NCBI GenBank assembly: GCA_029862185.1
Contig: JAOTXX010000036.1
Location: forward strand, 1 to 41,073
Reading direction: 5' to 3'
DNA: 41,073 nucleotides
Source of the DNA: Myxococcales bacterium
GTDB lineage: Bacteria; Myxococcota_A; Polyangia; Polyangiales; Houyiibacteriaceae
Each line of letters begins with the position of its first letter. Position 1 is the first letter of the stretch. Below the pieces are notes generated by a model, which was given only the letters and a program-made list of their open reading frames with translations, was not told where the DNA came from and did no database searches. A program made the translations under genes and the position numbers. This document shows, piece by piece, positions 18,002 through 25,833 of this stretch.

Positions 18002-18806
18002 GCTCATCGGCTACGTCGCGAATCGAGCCGACCGAATGCGCGATGCCCTTTACCAAGAGCGGGCCGTTCTTCGCCACGAGACTGCAGCTGAAGACGCGAG
18101 CGGTTGGGGCATCGGCTTTTACCACGGAGACGAGGTGCTCCATAAGAAGCGCCCAACTCGTGCCGGAGAGCGAGTCGATTGGCAGAACATCGCAGGCGAC
18201 GTTCGTTCGGACTGCGCTGTGTTGCATATGCGCCAACCAACGGTCGGAGACTTCCGCGCAGAGAACGCGCATCCGTTCCGCATGCGCAGCTGGCTGTTTG
18301 CACATCAGGGCACCATCGAGGGCTTTGATGCGATCCGAGACAACCTTTCCGAGATGATCCCTGACTTCCTTCGACGCAACATCCGTGGGCAGACCGACAG
18401 CGAGTTCCTCTTCCACACGGTGCTTACCATGCTTCACGACGCAGGCCAGCTCGACAACCCCGATGTCAACGAGGCGCAAACTCTTCCGGCGATCAGTGCC
18501 GCCGTCACTCTGATCGAACGGCTCGCCGCCGAAGTCGGAAGCACCGACAGCAGCCTCAGTTTCATTCTGACGAACGGCCGCTCGATGTACGCGCTAAGGC
18601 ACGGCGCGGCGATGATCTACGTTGAACGCCAGGGCCTCCACGACCCGCCGCAGGATTACACGCCCCCGCCGGTGGGAAGCACGCAACTGCGGTACGTTAT
18701 GGTGGTGGGCGGCGTCAATGAAGACCAGGTCGGCTACGAAACGATTCCTGAACGCTCCGTCGCGGTCATCGACCGCGGTTTGGACGTGAGGGTTCACGCC
18801 CTTTGA
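17994..18806 (+). CDS. Class II glutamine amidotransferase-like protein lacking Cys2
   Basis: A 270-residue member of the GATase type 2 (Ntn-hydrolase) group, closest in pattern to YafJ/EgtC-like proteins. The N-terminal pattern RLIGYVANRADRMRDALY, SGWGIGFYHGDEVLHKKRP, LHMRQPTVGDFRAENAHPF and LFAHQGTIEGFD (about 97-108) match the family's core, including the Arg-Gln and Asn-His-Pro-Phe contacts for the glutamine pocket. The catalytic nucleophile should be Cys2 (MCR-). Here codon 2 is AGT, Ser. After Met removal the protein would carry an N-terminal Ser. It could be a Ser Ntn-hydrolase or an inactive binding protein. It is divergent from xerD and 13 bases before cutA. Confidence 0.75.
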   Translation: MSRLIGYVANRADRMRDALYQERAVLRHETAAEDASGWGIGFYHGDEVLHKKRPTRAGERVDWQNIAGDVRSDCAVLHMRQPTVGDFRAENAHPFRMRSWLFAHQGTIEGFDAIRDNLSEMIPDFLRRNIRGQTDSEFLFHTVLTMLHDAGQLDNPDVNEAQTLPAISAAVTLIERLAAEVGSTDSSLSFILTNGRSMYALRHGAAMIYVERQGLHDPPQDYTPPPVGSTQLRYVMVVGGVNEDQVGYETIPERSVAVIDRGLDVRVHAL

Positions 18807-18819
18807 GCCCCCGCGATCC

Positions 18820-19146
18820 GTGAGCGCCGACGACGAGCTAGTTCTGGTGCTGTGTACGGTGCCCGACGAGGCGGCTGCGAGAAAGCTGGCCACAGGGCTC
18901 GTCGATGCGCGGCTGGCAGCCTGCGTGAACGCAATTCCCGGGCTGACGTCGGTCTATCGCTGGCAGGGCAATGTCGAGATCGACTCCGAGATTCAACTGC
19001 TGATCAAGACGCGCAGGGGCCGATTCGACGAGCTGGCGGCGTGGATCAAAGCGAATCATCCGTACGACGTGCCGGAGATCATTGCGGTGGCTGCAGAACG
19101 GGTGAGCGACGACTACCTAGCCTGGGTACTGAAGCAGACCAGCTAG
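18820..19146 (+). CDS. cutA: Divalent-cation tolerance protein CutA
   Basis: Small trimeric PII-like fold protein of 108 residues. The family pattern is clear: LVLCTVPDEAAARKLA, the AACVNAIPGLTSVYRWQGNVE segment in two parts, EIQLLIKTRRGRFDEL and HPYDVPEIIAV with the conserved His-Pro-Tyr-Pro-type turn. The exact function of CutA is unsettled; copper tolerance in E. coli and signalling-like ligand binding have been proposed. It starts at a GTG 13 bases after the amidotransferase-like gene and is probably co-transcribed with it. Confidence 0.93.
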   Translation: MSADDELVLVLCTVPDEAAARKLATGLVDARLAACVNAIPGLTSVYRWQGNVEIDSEIQLLIKTRRGRFDELAAWIKANHPYDVPEIIAVAAERVSDDYLAWVLKQTS

Positions 19147-19438
19147 ACACTGGCACCCCGTAGAGACGCCGCTCCGCGCCGTCCACGGGGCTTCGCTGCC
19201 TCTGGCGCTGCCGCGGGTGTCGTGGGGGGTGGTTGCTTAACGTGGCGCCTGGTCTGGTTTAATTACACCGCCCGCCCACCCCCGTAGTTCCAGTTCTACT
19301 CTCACGCGAGTGAGCAGCGTGCCTGGCGCGGCATTCGCTTCGCTTTGCCTTGCCGGCGCTCTGCGCCGTGCTTCGCCCTACGGGCTCGCGCTGCCGCCTG
19401 CTGTCGTGTGGGGGTACTCCAGTGCCGCGCCTCGGTTC
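19147..19438. other. Convergent intergenic region with several short palindromes
   Basis: Between cutA and the patatin-like gene (292 bases) I see no credible gene. It holds small perfect hairpins: CTCAC-GCGA-GTGAG (19301-19314, a GNRA-type loop), CGGCGC-TCT-GCGCCG (19354-19368) and GCCC-TAC-GGGC (19375-19385). A long-range CCCCGT/ACGGGG pair spans about 19156-19190. The hairpins may protect or end the two convergent transcripts. None has a T-tract. Confidence 0.5.
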
Positions 19439-20359
19439 TTACGCGTTGCCGATGCTTCGCACGTTCGGCACGACGTCGAACACCCCGCGGCGCTTTGCCT
19501 TCGCGAGAATACGCAATGCGTCGCGGTAGCCTCGGCGGAGCATCTTTCTGGCGTGTATCCGCGAGGTGAATGGCAGGCGCCCTAGATCCGGGGACACGAC
19601 CAAGACCTGGATTTGCGGATACATCTTGTGAATGAGGTCGATGCCGCGCTTCTCTTTTTCGTTGAGGATGATGTTCAACGACTGGCGGACGACCGCGAGC
19701 CCGCCTTGGTGGACCAATGAGGGGCTGCCAGCCCGACCGACGTGCGGACGGTAGACGTTGGATATGATGACGACGTCGGCGCCGGCCTCGACGGCCAAGT
19801 CGATGCTGAGTGTGCGAACCACCTCGCCGTCGATGTAGAAGCGATCGCCGATGCGATGCGGGCGGAACAGACCTGGCACGCAGGTCGAGGCCGCAACCGC
19901 CTTGCTGATCGGAACGTCGTCGCGGTATCCGCGACCGAAGACCACTCGACCGCGACCGTCGACGTCGGCTGCCGTCACCATGAGGTGCTTTTCGAGCTTT
20001 CGGAAGTCGTTCTTGGGCAACTGCTCGGCTACGAAGGCCTCGAAGCGGTCGATCGAGAAAAGGCCGCTGGTGAGGTAGCCCAAGCTCCGCCGCTGCTCCT
20101 GAGTCGGCAAGCCGAAGAAATACCGGGCCTTGAGCGGCGGGCTCTCGAGCCCTCGCTGCCAAAAGGGGCGAAACCAGTCGATTAGTTGATCGGGCGTGTA
20201 GCCCTCGGCATAAAACGCACCAGCGATCGCCCCGGCTGACGCGCCGACGCAGATGTCGGCCTCGATGCCCAACTCCTGCATCGCCCGGAGCACACCGATG
20301 TGAGCCACACCCTTCGCGGCGCCACCTGAACCTACGAATGCAACCCGCGGTCGTGCCAT
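19439..20359 (-). CDS. Patatin-like phospholipase
   Basis: Predicted Ser-Asp dyad lipid acyl hydrolase of 306 residues. The oxyanion-hole motif GSGGAAKG is at about 10-17, the nucleophile elbow GASAG has S41, and the Asp of the dyad is D177 in YIDGEV, where the family usually has DGG or DGA. The ATG at 20359 is preferred to a TTG directly before it. Bacterial homologues of the RssA/NTE type act on membrane lipids. There is no signal peptide, so it is probably cytoplasmic. It is isolated on the minus strand, with the palindromic region downstream. Confidence 0.85.
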   Translation of the reverse strand: MARPRVAFVGSGGAAKGVAHIGVLRAMQELGIEADICVGASAGAIAGAFYAEGYTPDQLIDWFRPFWQRGLESPPLKARYFFGLPTQEQRRSLGYLTSGLFSIDRFEAFVAEQLPKNDFRKLEKHLMVTAADVDGRGRVVFGRGYRDDVPISKAVAASTCVPGLFRPHRIGDRFYIDGEVVRTLSIDLAVEAGADVVIISNVYRPHVGRAGSPSLVHQGGLAVVRQSLNIILNEKEKRGIDLIHKMYPQIQVLVVSPDLGRLPFTSRIHARKMLRRGYRDALRILAKAKRRGVFDVVPNVRSIGNA

Positions 20360-20421
20360 CAAACGTCAACGTGCCACAGGACGCCGGCTGCGTCGACACG
20401 CGGTAGCGTTGGGGCAGCTTC

Positions 20422-21327
20422 TCAGGGGCTGCTGACGGGCGCCGCGGTCGCTGCCTTCTTCCCGAGGTACGCCTCTCGTGTCACTTCGCGAAGCATTGGC
20501 CGCGCGTCGCGTGAAAGGGCGGACCGCGGCCATTTCTTGATCAGGAGCTTCAGCGCATCACGTGAGGTGTCGAGATCGCCGATGTCCCGGGCGCAACGTG
20601 CCACCAGCCACCAGCCATCCGCTTGAAGCGCCGCGTCCGTCGTTTGGTCTGCAACCTGTTGCGCATACACGAGCGCCTCCGCCGAGCGCTTCTCGCTCCG
20701 CAACGAGAGCGCGAGGCTCTGCTTGACCGCTGGAACGTGCGAGCCGTTTGGGTGCCGCTCGAGCGCCTCTTCGAATCGCTTAATCGCTTCAGCGTGCTTC
20801 TTCCCCTCAGCGAGTGCGAGTCCCTTCTGATACGCCTCGAGCGAGAGGTCTTGCCGGAACTGCTGCTCGAAGTCCCGGAACACGGCGGCCTCTGCTGGGG
20901 ACAAGGCCTCATTGGACATCGCCGCGTAGTCACGAACGACTTCCGCACGTTTCCGGGCGCGAATCAGATCGTAGTACTTGGCTGCCTTTGCAGCCGCAGT
21001 TCCCCGGTCCGACGCGCGGCGAACCTCGTCTCCCAGGTCGTTACGGAGCTCCTCGGCGGCGGTTTCGGCGGCCAGCTTGTCCGATTGCATCGCTCCGGTT
21101 TGCGCGTCGAAGTAGAGCTTGAGCCCAACGAACGAAAGGACGCCGATCACCGCGATTGCGACGCCGCTATTCCAGTTGAGCCGCCTCTCGTATCCGGCTT
21201 GACGCTTCGCGATCGACTTGATGTCTGCGCCCAGGGCATTGACCAGATTGTTGGTCTTGATGATCAGACCACGGCTTTCGACGATCTCTTTTTTGATCTG
21301 ACGCACCTCGTCGTCGACATCTCGCAT
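20422..21327 (-). CDS. Coiled-coil/TPR single-pass membrane protein
   Basis: Not a named family. From the ATG at 21327 it has 301 residues. A charged helical N-terminus (DDEVRQIKKEIVESRGLI, about 5-50) is likely coiled coil. A membrane segment follows (SGVAIAVIGVLSFVGLKLYF, about 54-73), then a second helical stretch. TPR-like repeats cover about 155-270 (AYQKGLALAEGKKHAEAIKRFEEAL, AEALVYAQQVADQ, RDALKLLIKKWPRS), as in BamD/YbgF-type periplasmic scaffolds. The longer frame upstream of 21327 runs into the divergent gene's leader and is unlikely. It is divergent from the lipoprotein-efp-epmA operon, with which it may share a regulatory region. Confidence 0.7.
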   Translation of the reverse strand: MRDVDDEVRQIKKEIVESRGLIIKTNNLVNALGADIKSIAKRQAGYERRLNWNSGVAIAVIGVLSFVGLKLYFDAQTGAMQSDKLAAETAAEELRNDLGDEVRRASDRGTAAAKAAKYYDLIRARKRAEVVRDYAAMSNEALSPAEAAVFRDFEQQFRQDLSLEAYQKGLALAEGKKHAEAIKRFEEALERHPNGSHVPAVKQSLALSLRSEKRSAEALVYAQQVADQTTDAALQADGWWLVARCARDIGDLDTSRDALKLLIKKWPRSALSRDARPMLREVTREAYLGKKAATAAPVSSP

Positions 21328-21373
21328 GGAACCCGGAGTACCGCCGACCCGCGCGAGAGGCAAGGGCAGGCGC

Positions 21374-21402
21374 TTGACGGGGCCAGACGGGCCGCCTACA
21401 AG
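21374..21402 (+). promoter_or_regulatory. Sigma-70-like promoter of the lipoprotein-efp-epmA operon
   Basis: TTGACG (21374-21379) and TACAAG (21397-21402) are separated by exactly 17 bases, matching 5/6 and 4/6 of the consensus. Transcription would begin near 21409, just before the GGAGG Shine-Dalgarno at 21412-21416 and the GTG at 21422. Confidence 0.6.
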
Positions 21403-21421
21403 CCGAGCCGTGGAGGTTTCC

Positions 21422-21829
21422 GTGGGGCTTCGCCTTATCTCTTTGATCGCGGTATTGATGATCGCAAGTTGCAATGCACTGGCTGACTATGCGCTGGTTG
21501 GGAGTGCCTATGTACCCGCCGCACACGGCGAAATCGACATCGAGAAAATCGACAGGCAACAGATTCTGGTCACGGTGATTTTGGACCACCTCGTCCCACC
21601 AGAAGAAATCGAGCTCGGGCTGACCTACTACATGGTTTGGTTCAGCCCCCCAGGCGAGCTTCCCGTGCGTCAACAAGCACTCGAATATGATGCCAAGGCC
21701 CAGATCGGCCGTGCCTCGATTCCGACCACACTGCGCGAGTTCGAGCTTCAGATCACCGCCGAGAATGGCGACACCCCCAATCAACCGAGCGACCTCGTCG
21801 TCGCCTCCCAGCAGATCCGCGAGAAATAG
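21422..21829 (+). CDS. Small predicted lipoprotein of unknown function
   Basis: The GTG at 21422 is chosen because GGAGG lies five bases upstream. The 135-residue product then starts with a short signal (LRLISLIAVLMIASC) ending in a good lipobox with lipid-carrying Cys17. The mature part is a compact ~118-residue domain rich in beta-strand-like stretches (QQILVTVILDHL, LTYYMVWFSP, FELQITAENG). A fold related to small beta-sandwich lipoproteins is possible but I do not recognise it. It lies 4 bases before efp and probably shares its promoter, so growth-rate-linked expression is expected. Confidence 0.7.
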   Translation: MGLRLISLIAVLMIASCNALADYALVGSAYVPAAHGEIDIEKIDRQQILVTVILDHLVPPEEIELGLTYYMVWFSPPGELPVRQQALEYDAKAQIGRASIPTTLREFELQITAENGDTPNQPSDLVVASQQIREK

Positions 21830-21833
21830 ACCG

Positions 21834-22397
21834 ATGGCAGACACCTCCGACATCAAGAAAGGCTTCAAGATGCTCCTCGACGGCGTTCCGTTCGCGGTCG
21901 TGGATCACCAGTTTGTGAAGCCGGGCAAGGGACAGGCCTTCGTTCGCACCCGCATCAAGAACATGATGACCGGCGCGGTGATCGACCGAACGTTCAAGAG
22001 CGGCGAGAAGCTGGACAAGGCGGACACTGAAGAGCGGACGATGCAGTACCTCTACCCCGAGGGCGACACGCGGGTGTTCATGGACACTCGGAGCTACGAG
22101 CAACTGGCTCTGACGAACGAGCAGCTCGGCGAGAACGTGCACTACCTTCTCGATGGGACCGAAGTCGACGTCATGCTGTTCGAGGGTCGCCCGATCGGCG
22201 TCACGCCACCGACGTTCGTCGAGCTCCTGGTCACCGAGACGGAGCCTGGGTTCAAGGGCGACACGAGCAGCAACACCACGAAGCCCGCGACGCTCGAAAC
22301 GGGTCTGCAGGTGAACGTGCCGTTGTTCGTAAACGCGGGCGATCGGCTGAAGGTCGACACGCGGACCGGCTCCTACGTGGAACGCGTCAAAGGCTGA
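21834..22397 (+). CDS. efp: Translation elongation factor P
   Basis: Relieves ribosome stalling at polyproline stretches. It has 187 residues in three beta-barrel domains. The tip loop VKPGKGQAF carries K32, equivalent to the E. coli K34 that receives beta-lysine. The epmA gene directly follows, which supports lysylation of this residue. The C-terminal domain holds the typical KPATLETGLQVNVPLFVNAGD segment. The TonB-family protein in this window ends in a polyproline run of the kind EF-P helps translate. Confidence 0.96.
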   Translation: MADTSDIKKGFKMLLDGVPFAVVDHQFVKPGKGQAFVRTRIKNMMTGAVIDRTFKSGEKLDKADTEERTMQYLYPEGDTRVFMDTRSYEQLALTNEQLGENVHYLLDGTEVDVMLFEGRPIGVTPPTFVELLVTETEPGFKGDTSSNTTKPATLETGLQVNVPLFVNAGDRLKVDTRTGSYVERVKG

Positions 22398-22404
22398 GCG
22401 CCGA

Positions 22405-23319
22405 GTGCCGGAGCCCGCTGATGCCGCCATGGTTCAGGTACTGGAGCTCCGCGCCACCCTGCTTTCGGCGATCCGACGCTTCTTCGCAGACCGCGACTTC
22501 ATCGAAGTAGAGACCCCGGCCATCGTGCCCTCCCCGGGGCTCGACGTGCATCTGTCGGCATTCGAGGTGCGAGACCCCAGAGGCAAGCGCGCCGGATGGC
22601 TCGCGACGAGCCCAGAATACCAGATGAAGCGACTCCTGAGCGCGGGCGCGAAGCGAATCTTTCAAGTCTGTCGAAGTTACCGCGGAGAGGAACGAGGCAG
22701 CCACCACGAACGCGAGTTCACGATGCTCGAGTGGTATCGCGCGGACGCTACGTCCGACGACCTGATCGGTGACACCGAAGAGCTGGTCGCATTCGTCGCC
22801 GGCTCGCTGGACCAACCCGCCCCCGAAGTTCAGCCACCTTGGCAGCGGATGACGGTTGACGAAGCGCTGCAGTTCCACGCGAACCTGACGCTGGCCTCGT
22901 TGCTCGACGACGAGGAGCGGTTCTTTCGCGTCTGGGCCGAAGAGGTGCAACCGCGTCTTGGCGCCGAGCGGCCGATCGTGGTGACGGATTGGCCGGCGTC
23001 GATGGCGTCGCTTGCGAAGCTCAAGCCCAATGGGATGGCGGACCGGTTCGAGGCGTTCTTCCAAGGTGTGGAGCTTTGCAATGGCTTTGGCGAGCTCACC
23101 GACGCCACCGAACAACGGCGACGATTCGAGCGAGATCAGGCAGAGCGCAAAGCGGACGGTCTGCCGGTCTATCCCATCGATGAACGCTTCTTGGCTGACC
23201 TCGAACGGGGCATGCCCGAAAGCGGTGGCAACGCGCTTGGCGTGGACCGATTGCTGATGCTGCTGCTGGGCGCATCCTCGATTCAGGCAGTCATGCCGTT
23301 TCCCGACGAGCAGCTCTAG
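22405..23319 (+). CDS. epmA: EF-P lysyltransferase EpmA (PoxA/GenX)
   Basis: Class II lysyl-tRNA synthetase paralog that attaches (R)-beta-lysine to EF-P. Its 304 residues include only the catalytic core; the N-terminal tRNA anticodon domain of LysRS is absent, as in EpmA. Motif 2 is RIFQVCRSYRGEERG...HEREFTMLEWY, and motif 3 is GNALGVDRLLMLLLG near the C-terminus. FQGVELCNGFGELTD marks the lysine pocket. It starts at a GTG 7 bases after efp (an ATG at 22429 is an alternative). The mutase EpmB is not in the window. Confidence 0.94.
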   Translation: MPEPADAAMVQVLELRATLLSAIRRFFADRDFIEVETPAIVPSPGLDVHLSAFEVRDPRGKRAGWLATSPEYQMKRLLSAGAKRIFQVCRSYRGEERGSHHEREFTMLEWYRADATSDDLIGDTEELVAFVAGSLDQPAPEVQPPWQRMTVDEALQFHANLTLASLLDDEERFFRVWAEEVQPRLGAERPIVVTDWPASMASLAKLKPNGMADRFEAFFQGVELCNGFGELTDATEQRRRFERDQAERKADGLPVYPIDERFLADLERGMPESGGNALGVDRLLMLLLGASSIQAVMPFPDEQL

Positions 23320-23361
23320 CGACCGAACGCGACCGCACCGGCATCGGTGGCCTCAGGCGTT

Positions 23362-24150
23362 TCACGCTTTGCGCTCGACGGCCTTCGCACGCTCCCACAT
23401 CTCGTCCAGCTCGGGCTCATCGTAGTCTCGAAGGGTCTTGCCATCCGTTTGCGCTGCGAGCTCACAGTGTCTGAATCGCGAAGAGAAGCGATTGAGCGAA
23501 GCGCGAATGGCGGCTTCCGGATCCAAACCCTGTTTGCGGCCGTAGGTCGCCAGCGCGAATAAGAGGTCGCCGAGCTCGTGCTCGAGGGCGGCCATGTCCT
23601 GCCTCTCGGCGGCTTCGTCGAGCTCCTCGAGCTCTTCGTCGATCTTGGCACGCGGACCGCCGGCGTCGGGCCAATCGTAGCCGACCGCGCTGGCCTTCTC
23701 GCCTATGCGGACGGCGCGCAGGAGCCCCGGCAAGGCCACGGGAACGCCGCTCAGGGCGCCACGGTCCTTTTTTTCCTTCGCCTTGATCGCTTCCCAGCCG
23801 TTGATGGCACCGCTTGCGTCGTCCACCTCTTCGTCTCCGAACACCCAGGGATGCCTGCGAACGAGCTTCTCGCAAATTGCATCGACCACGCCATCGATGT
23901 CGAACCAGCCTTTTTGATCGGTGAGTGCAGCCTGAAAAACGACTTGCAGCAGGAGGTCGCCGAGCTCTTCGCGGAGCAGCTCAGGAGTGCCCTGATCGAT
24001 CGCGTCGACGACTTCATGAGCCTCTTCGATCACGTACTGGCGAAGGGTTTCGAGGGTCTGCTCGCGATCCCAGGGGCAGCCTTTGGGACCGAGAAGGGTG
24101 CGCATTAGCTCGACGAGGCGGGATAACGACTGACCTTGTTCACTCACCAT
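23362..24150 (-). CDS. mazG: Nucleoside triphosphate pyrophosphohydrolase MazG
   Basis: Hydrolyses NTPs and dNTPs to monophosphates and pyrophosphate, cleaning the nucleotide pool and modulating ppGpp in E. coli. The 262 residues contain two MazG domains. The first has CPWDREQTLETLRQYVIEEA...EVVDAID and EELGDLLLQVVF, with EExxE-type metal ligands. The second has KIDEELEELDEAAER and LEHELGDLLFALATYGRKQG. It converges on epmA and is divergent from the TetR gene. Confidence 0.95.
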   Translation of the reverse strand: MVSEQGQSLSRLVELMRTLLGPKGCPWDREQTLETLRQYVIEEAHEVVDAIDQGTPELLREELGDLLLQVVFQAALTDQKGWFDIDGVVDAICEKLVRRHPWVFGDEEVDDASGAINGWEAIKAKEKKDRGALSGVPVALPGLLRAVRIGEKASAVGYDWPDAGGPRAKIDEELEELDEAAERQDMAALEHELGDLLFALATYGRKQGLDPEAAIRASLNRFSSRFRHCELAAQTDGKTLRDYDEPELDEMWERAKAVERKA

Positions 24151-24208
24151 GCGGCTCTAGCACAAGCGGTTGACTAGCCCCAGCAGCTGGCGTCATGGTC
24201 GCACGTCC

Positions 24209-24814
24209 ATGGCGTACGCAAAGAGCGCAGTCAGCTCCCAGCAAATCATCGACGCGGCGATCCGCGTCCTTGCGCGCCAGGGCTACGCCAAAACCAGCCT
24301 GCTCGAAATCGCCAAAGAGGCCGGCATGAGCAAGGGCGCCCTGCACTATCACTACCCGACCAAAGAAGCACTGATTCATACCGTGCTCGAGACCGCATGC
24401 AATGCCGTGCAAGCACGCACGATGCAGGCCTGGTCACCTTCGGACAATCCCTTCGCGGCGCTTCGGAAGTCGCTCGAGGAGCTTTGGGCGACGCGCGCGG
24501 AGCGCAGCGACGAGGCCCTCGTGGTCGCCGATCTGCTCGCGCTTAGTCTGTCCGATGAAAGTCTTCGTCCGAAGCTGGCCGAGTTCTACGAGCTCGGCGC
24601 CGAGCAGATCCGCGCCTATCTCGAACAGAACTTGATCTCGCTCGGCCTCGAGCCTCGAATCTCTCTCGAGATCCTGCCCCGGATCGTGATCGGGCTCCTC
24701 GACGGCTTGGTGATGCAAGCATTCGTCGACCCCGACGCCCTGTCTCCGGATGAAGTCGTCGACGCCGTGCAAACGATCGCGATTTCGATCTTCACCGGGG
24801 GCTCCGGAAGATGA
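24209..24814 (+). CDS. TetR/AcrR-family transcriptional regulator
   Basis: A 201-residue repressor-type protein from the ATG at 24209; an upstream in-frame start would add 13 residues. The N-terminal helix-turn-helix (about 8-52) reads SSQQIIDAAIRVLARQGY, then SLLEIAKEAGMSKGALHYHYPTKEAL. The C-terminal ligand-binding domain is all-helical (about 70-195) and has no recognisable ligand signature. It overlaps holB by ATGA. It may control the divergent mazG or itself; no efflux pump is adjacent. The target is unknown. Confidence 0.88.
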   Translation: MAYAKSAVSSQQIIDAAIRVLARQGYAKTSLLEIAKEAGMSKGALHYHYPTKEALIHTVLETACNAVQARTMQAWSPSDNPFAALRKSLEELWATRAERSDEALVVADLLALSLSDESLRPKLAEFYELGAEQIRAYLEQNLISLGLEPRISLEILPRIVIGLLDGLVMQAFVDPDALSPDEVVDAVQTIAISIFTGGSGR

Positions 24815-25794
24815 GCGCGCTCGATTCGGTAAGAGCGCAGGACGGCGCGGTGCTCGCGCTCACTCGCGCCCGTGAGCACGGCCGACTGGCTTCAGCCTAC
24901 CTTTTCGACGGGCCGAGCGGCGTAGGCAAAGAGCTCACCGCCCTTGCACTGGCTACGGATATCGTCGCTTCGGGCGATCCCCACATCGTCGAGCGAATCG
25001 AGCTGGGGGCGCATCCCGACGTGCGCGTGTTTGGTCCACGCGACGAAGGCAGGCGCAACATCCAGGTCGAAGTTCTCCGCACGGAGATTCTCCCACTCGC
25101 CCAGTTCGCGCCCTTCGAGGCTGGGGCGACCTTCTTCATCTTTCCCGAGGCCGACGTCTCCTTTCCAGTGTTCCAGCCGGAGGCGGCCAATGCCTTGCTC
25201 AAGACGCTCGAAGAGCCTCGCCCTAACGTGCACTTCATTCTCACCTCGGAACGACCGGACTCACTGCTGCCCACGATTCGCTCGCGCTGCCAACGCGTTC
25301 GATTCGGGCGCCTCCCTCAGGCGATTCTGTGTGACATTCTCAGATCGCAGGGGGTCCCCGAAGATTGCATCGGCCCAGCCATCGCGCTGAGCGGAGGCCG
25401 GGCCGACGTCGCGTTGGCCCTGGCAAGCGATGGCGCGGTGGAGGCGCTGAGCGCGCTGGTGTTTTCGATCGACGATGCGATTCGGACCCCGGGCCCCGGC
25501 GTCCTGGTCGAGCTTGCAGAGCAATTGGCGCGGCGGGACGACCTCGAGCTGGCGTTACTCACACTCCAAAGCTTCTACCGGGATCTCGCGGCGACCTCGC
25601 TCGGCCTTCCTGTCGAAGGGTTGGGGTTCTCCGAACGCGGAGAGGAGTTGAACGAGCGAGCGGCGCCGATTTCGCCGACCGCTGCCGCTGCGCGCGTCTC
25701 CCTCATTCACGACTGCGTGCGATCCATGCAAAAGAACGCGAACAAGCAAGTTGCGCTCGACTCCTTGCTCTTTGGTCTTCGAAATCTCCGCTAG
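24811..25794 (+). CDS. holB: DNA polymerase III delta' subunit
   Basis: Clamp-loader AAA+ subunit. The 327-residue protein has a P-loop-like DGPSGVGKELTALALA (about 31-46), LLKTLEEPRPNVHFILTSE (sensor 1 region, split here for brevity into about 129-147) and the SRC-type motif TIRSRCQRVRF, which distinguishes clamp-loader subunits. The zinc module of DnaX is missing, which favours delta' over tau/gamma. It begins inside the TetR stop (ATGA) and is followed by metG, an order common in bacteria where holB, metG and tatD cluster. Confidence 0.88.
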   Translation: MSALDSVRAQDGAVLALTRAREHGRLASAYLFDGPSGVGKELTALALATDIVASGDPHIVERIELGAHPDVRVFGPRDEGRRNIQVEVLRTEILPLAQFAPFEAGATFFIFPEADVSFPVFQPEAANALLKTLEEPRPNVHFILTSERPDSLLPTIRSRCQRVRFGRLPQAILCDILRSQGVPEDCIGPAIALSGGRADVALALASDGAVEALSALVFSIDDAIRTPGPGVLVELAEQLARRDDLELALLTLQSFYRDLAATSLGLPVEGLGFSERGEELNERAAPISPTAAAARVSLIHDCVRSMQKNANKQVALDSLLFGLRNLR

Positions 25795-25833
25795 CTGGCG
25801 TCTCGGCCGATATTGGCTAGTCTCGGGCGCGAA

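Noticed and set aside
19310-19585. Small plus-strand frame across the cutA-patatin gap
   Set aside because: It overlaps the patatin-like coding region, has no ribosome site, and is low-complexity.
23336-23349. Hairpin CACCG-GCAT-CGGTG between epmA and mazG as a bidirectional terminator
   Set aside because: Only a 5-bp stem, with no T-tract on either side.
24170-24198. TTGACT-17-TCATGG as promoter of the TetR gene
   Set aside because: Good -35 but the -10 matches only two positions, so it cannot be separated from chance.
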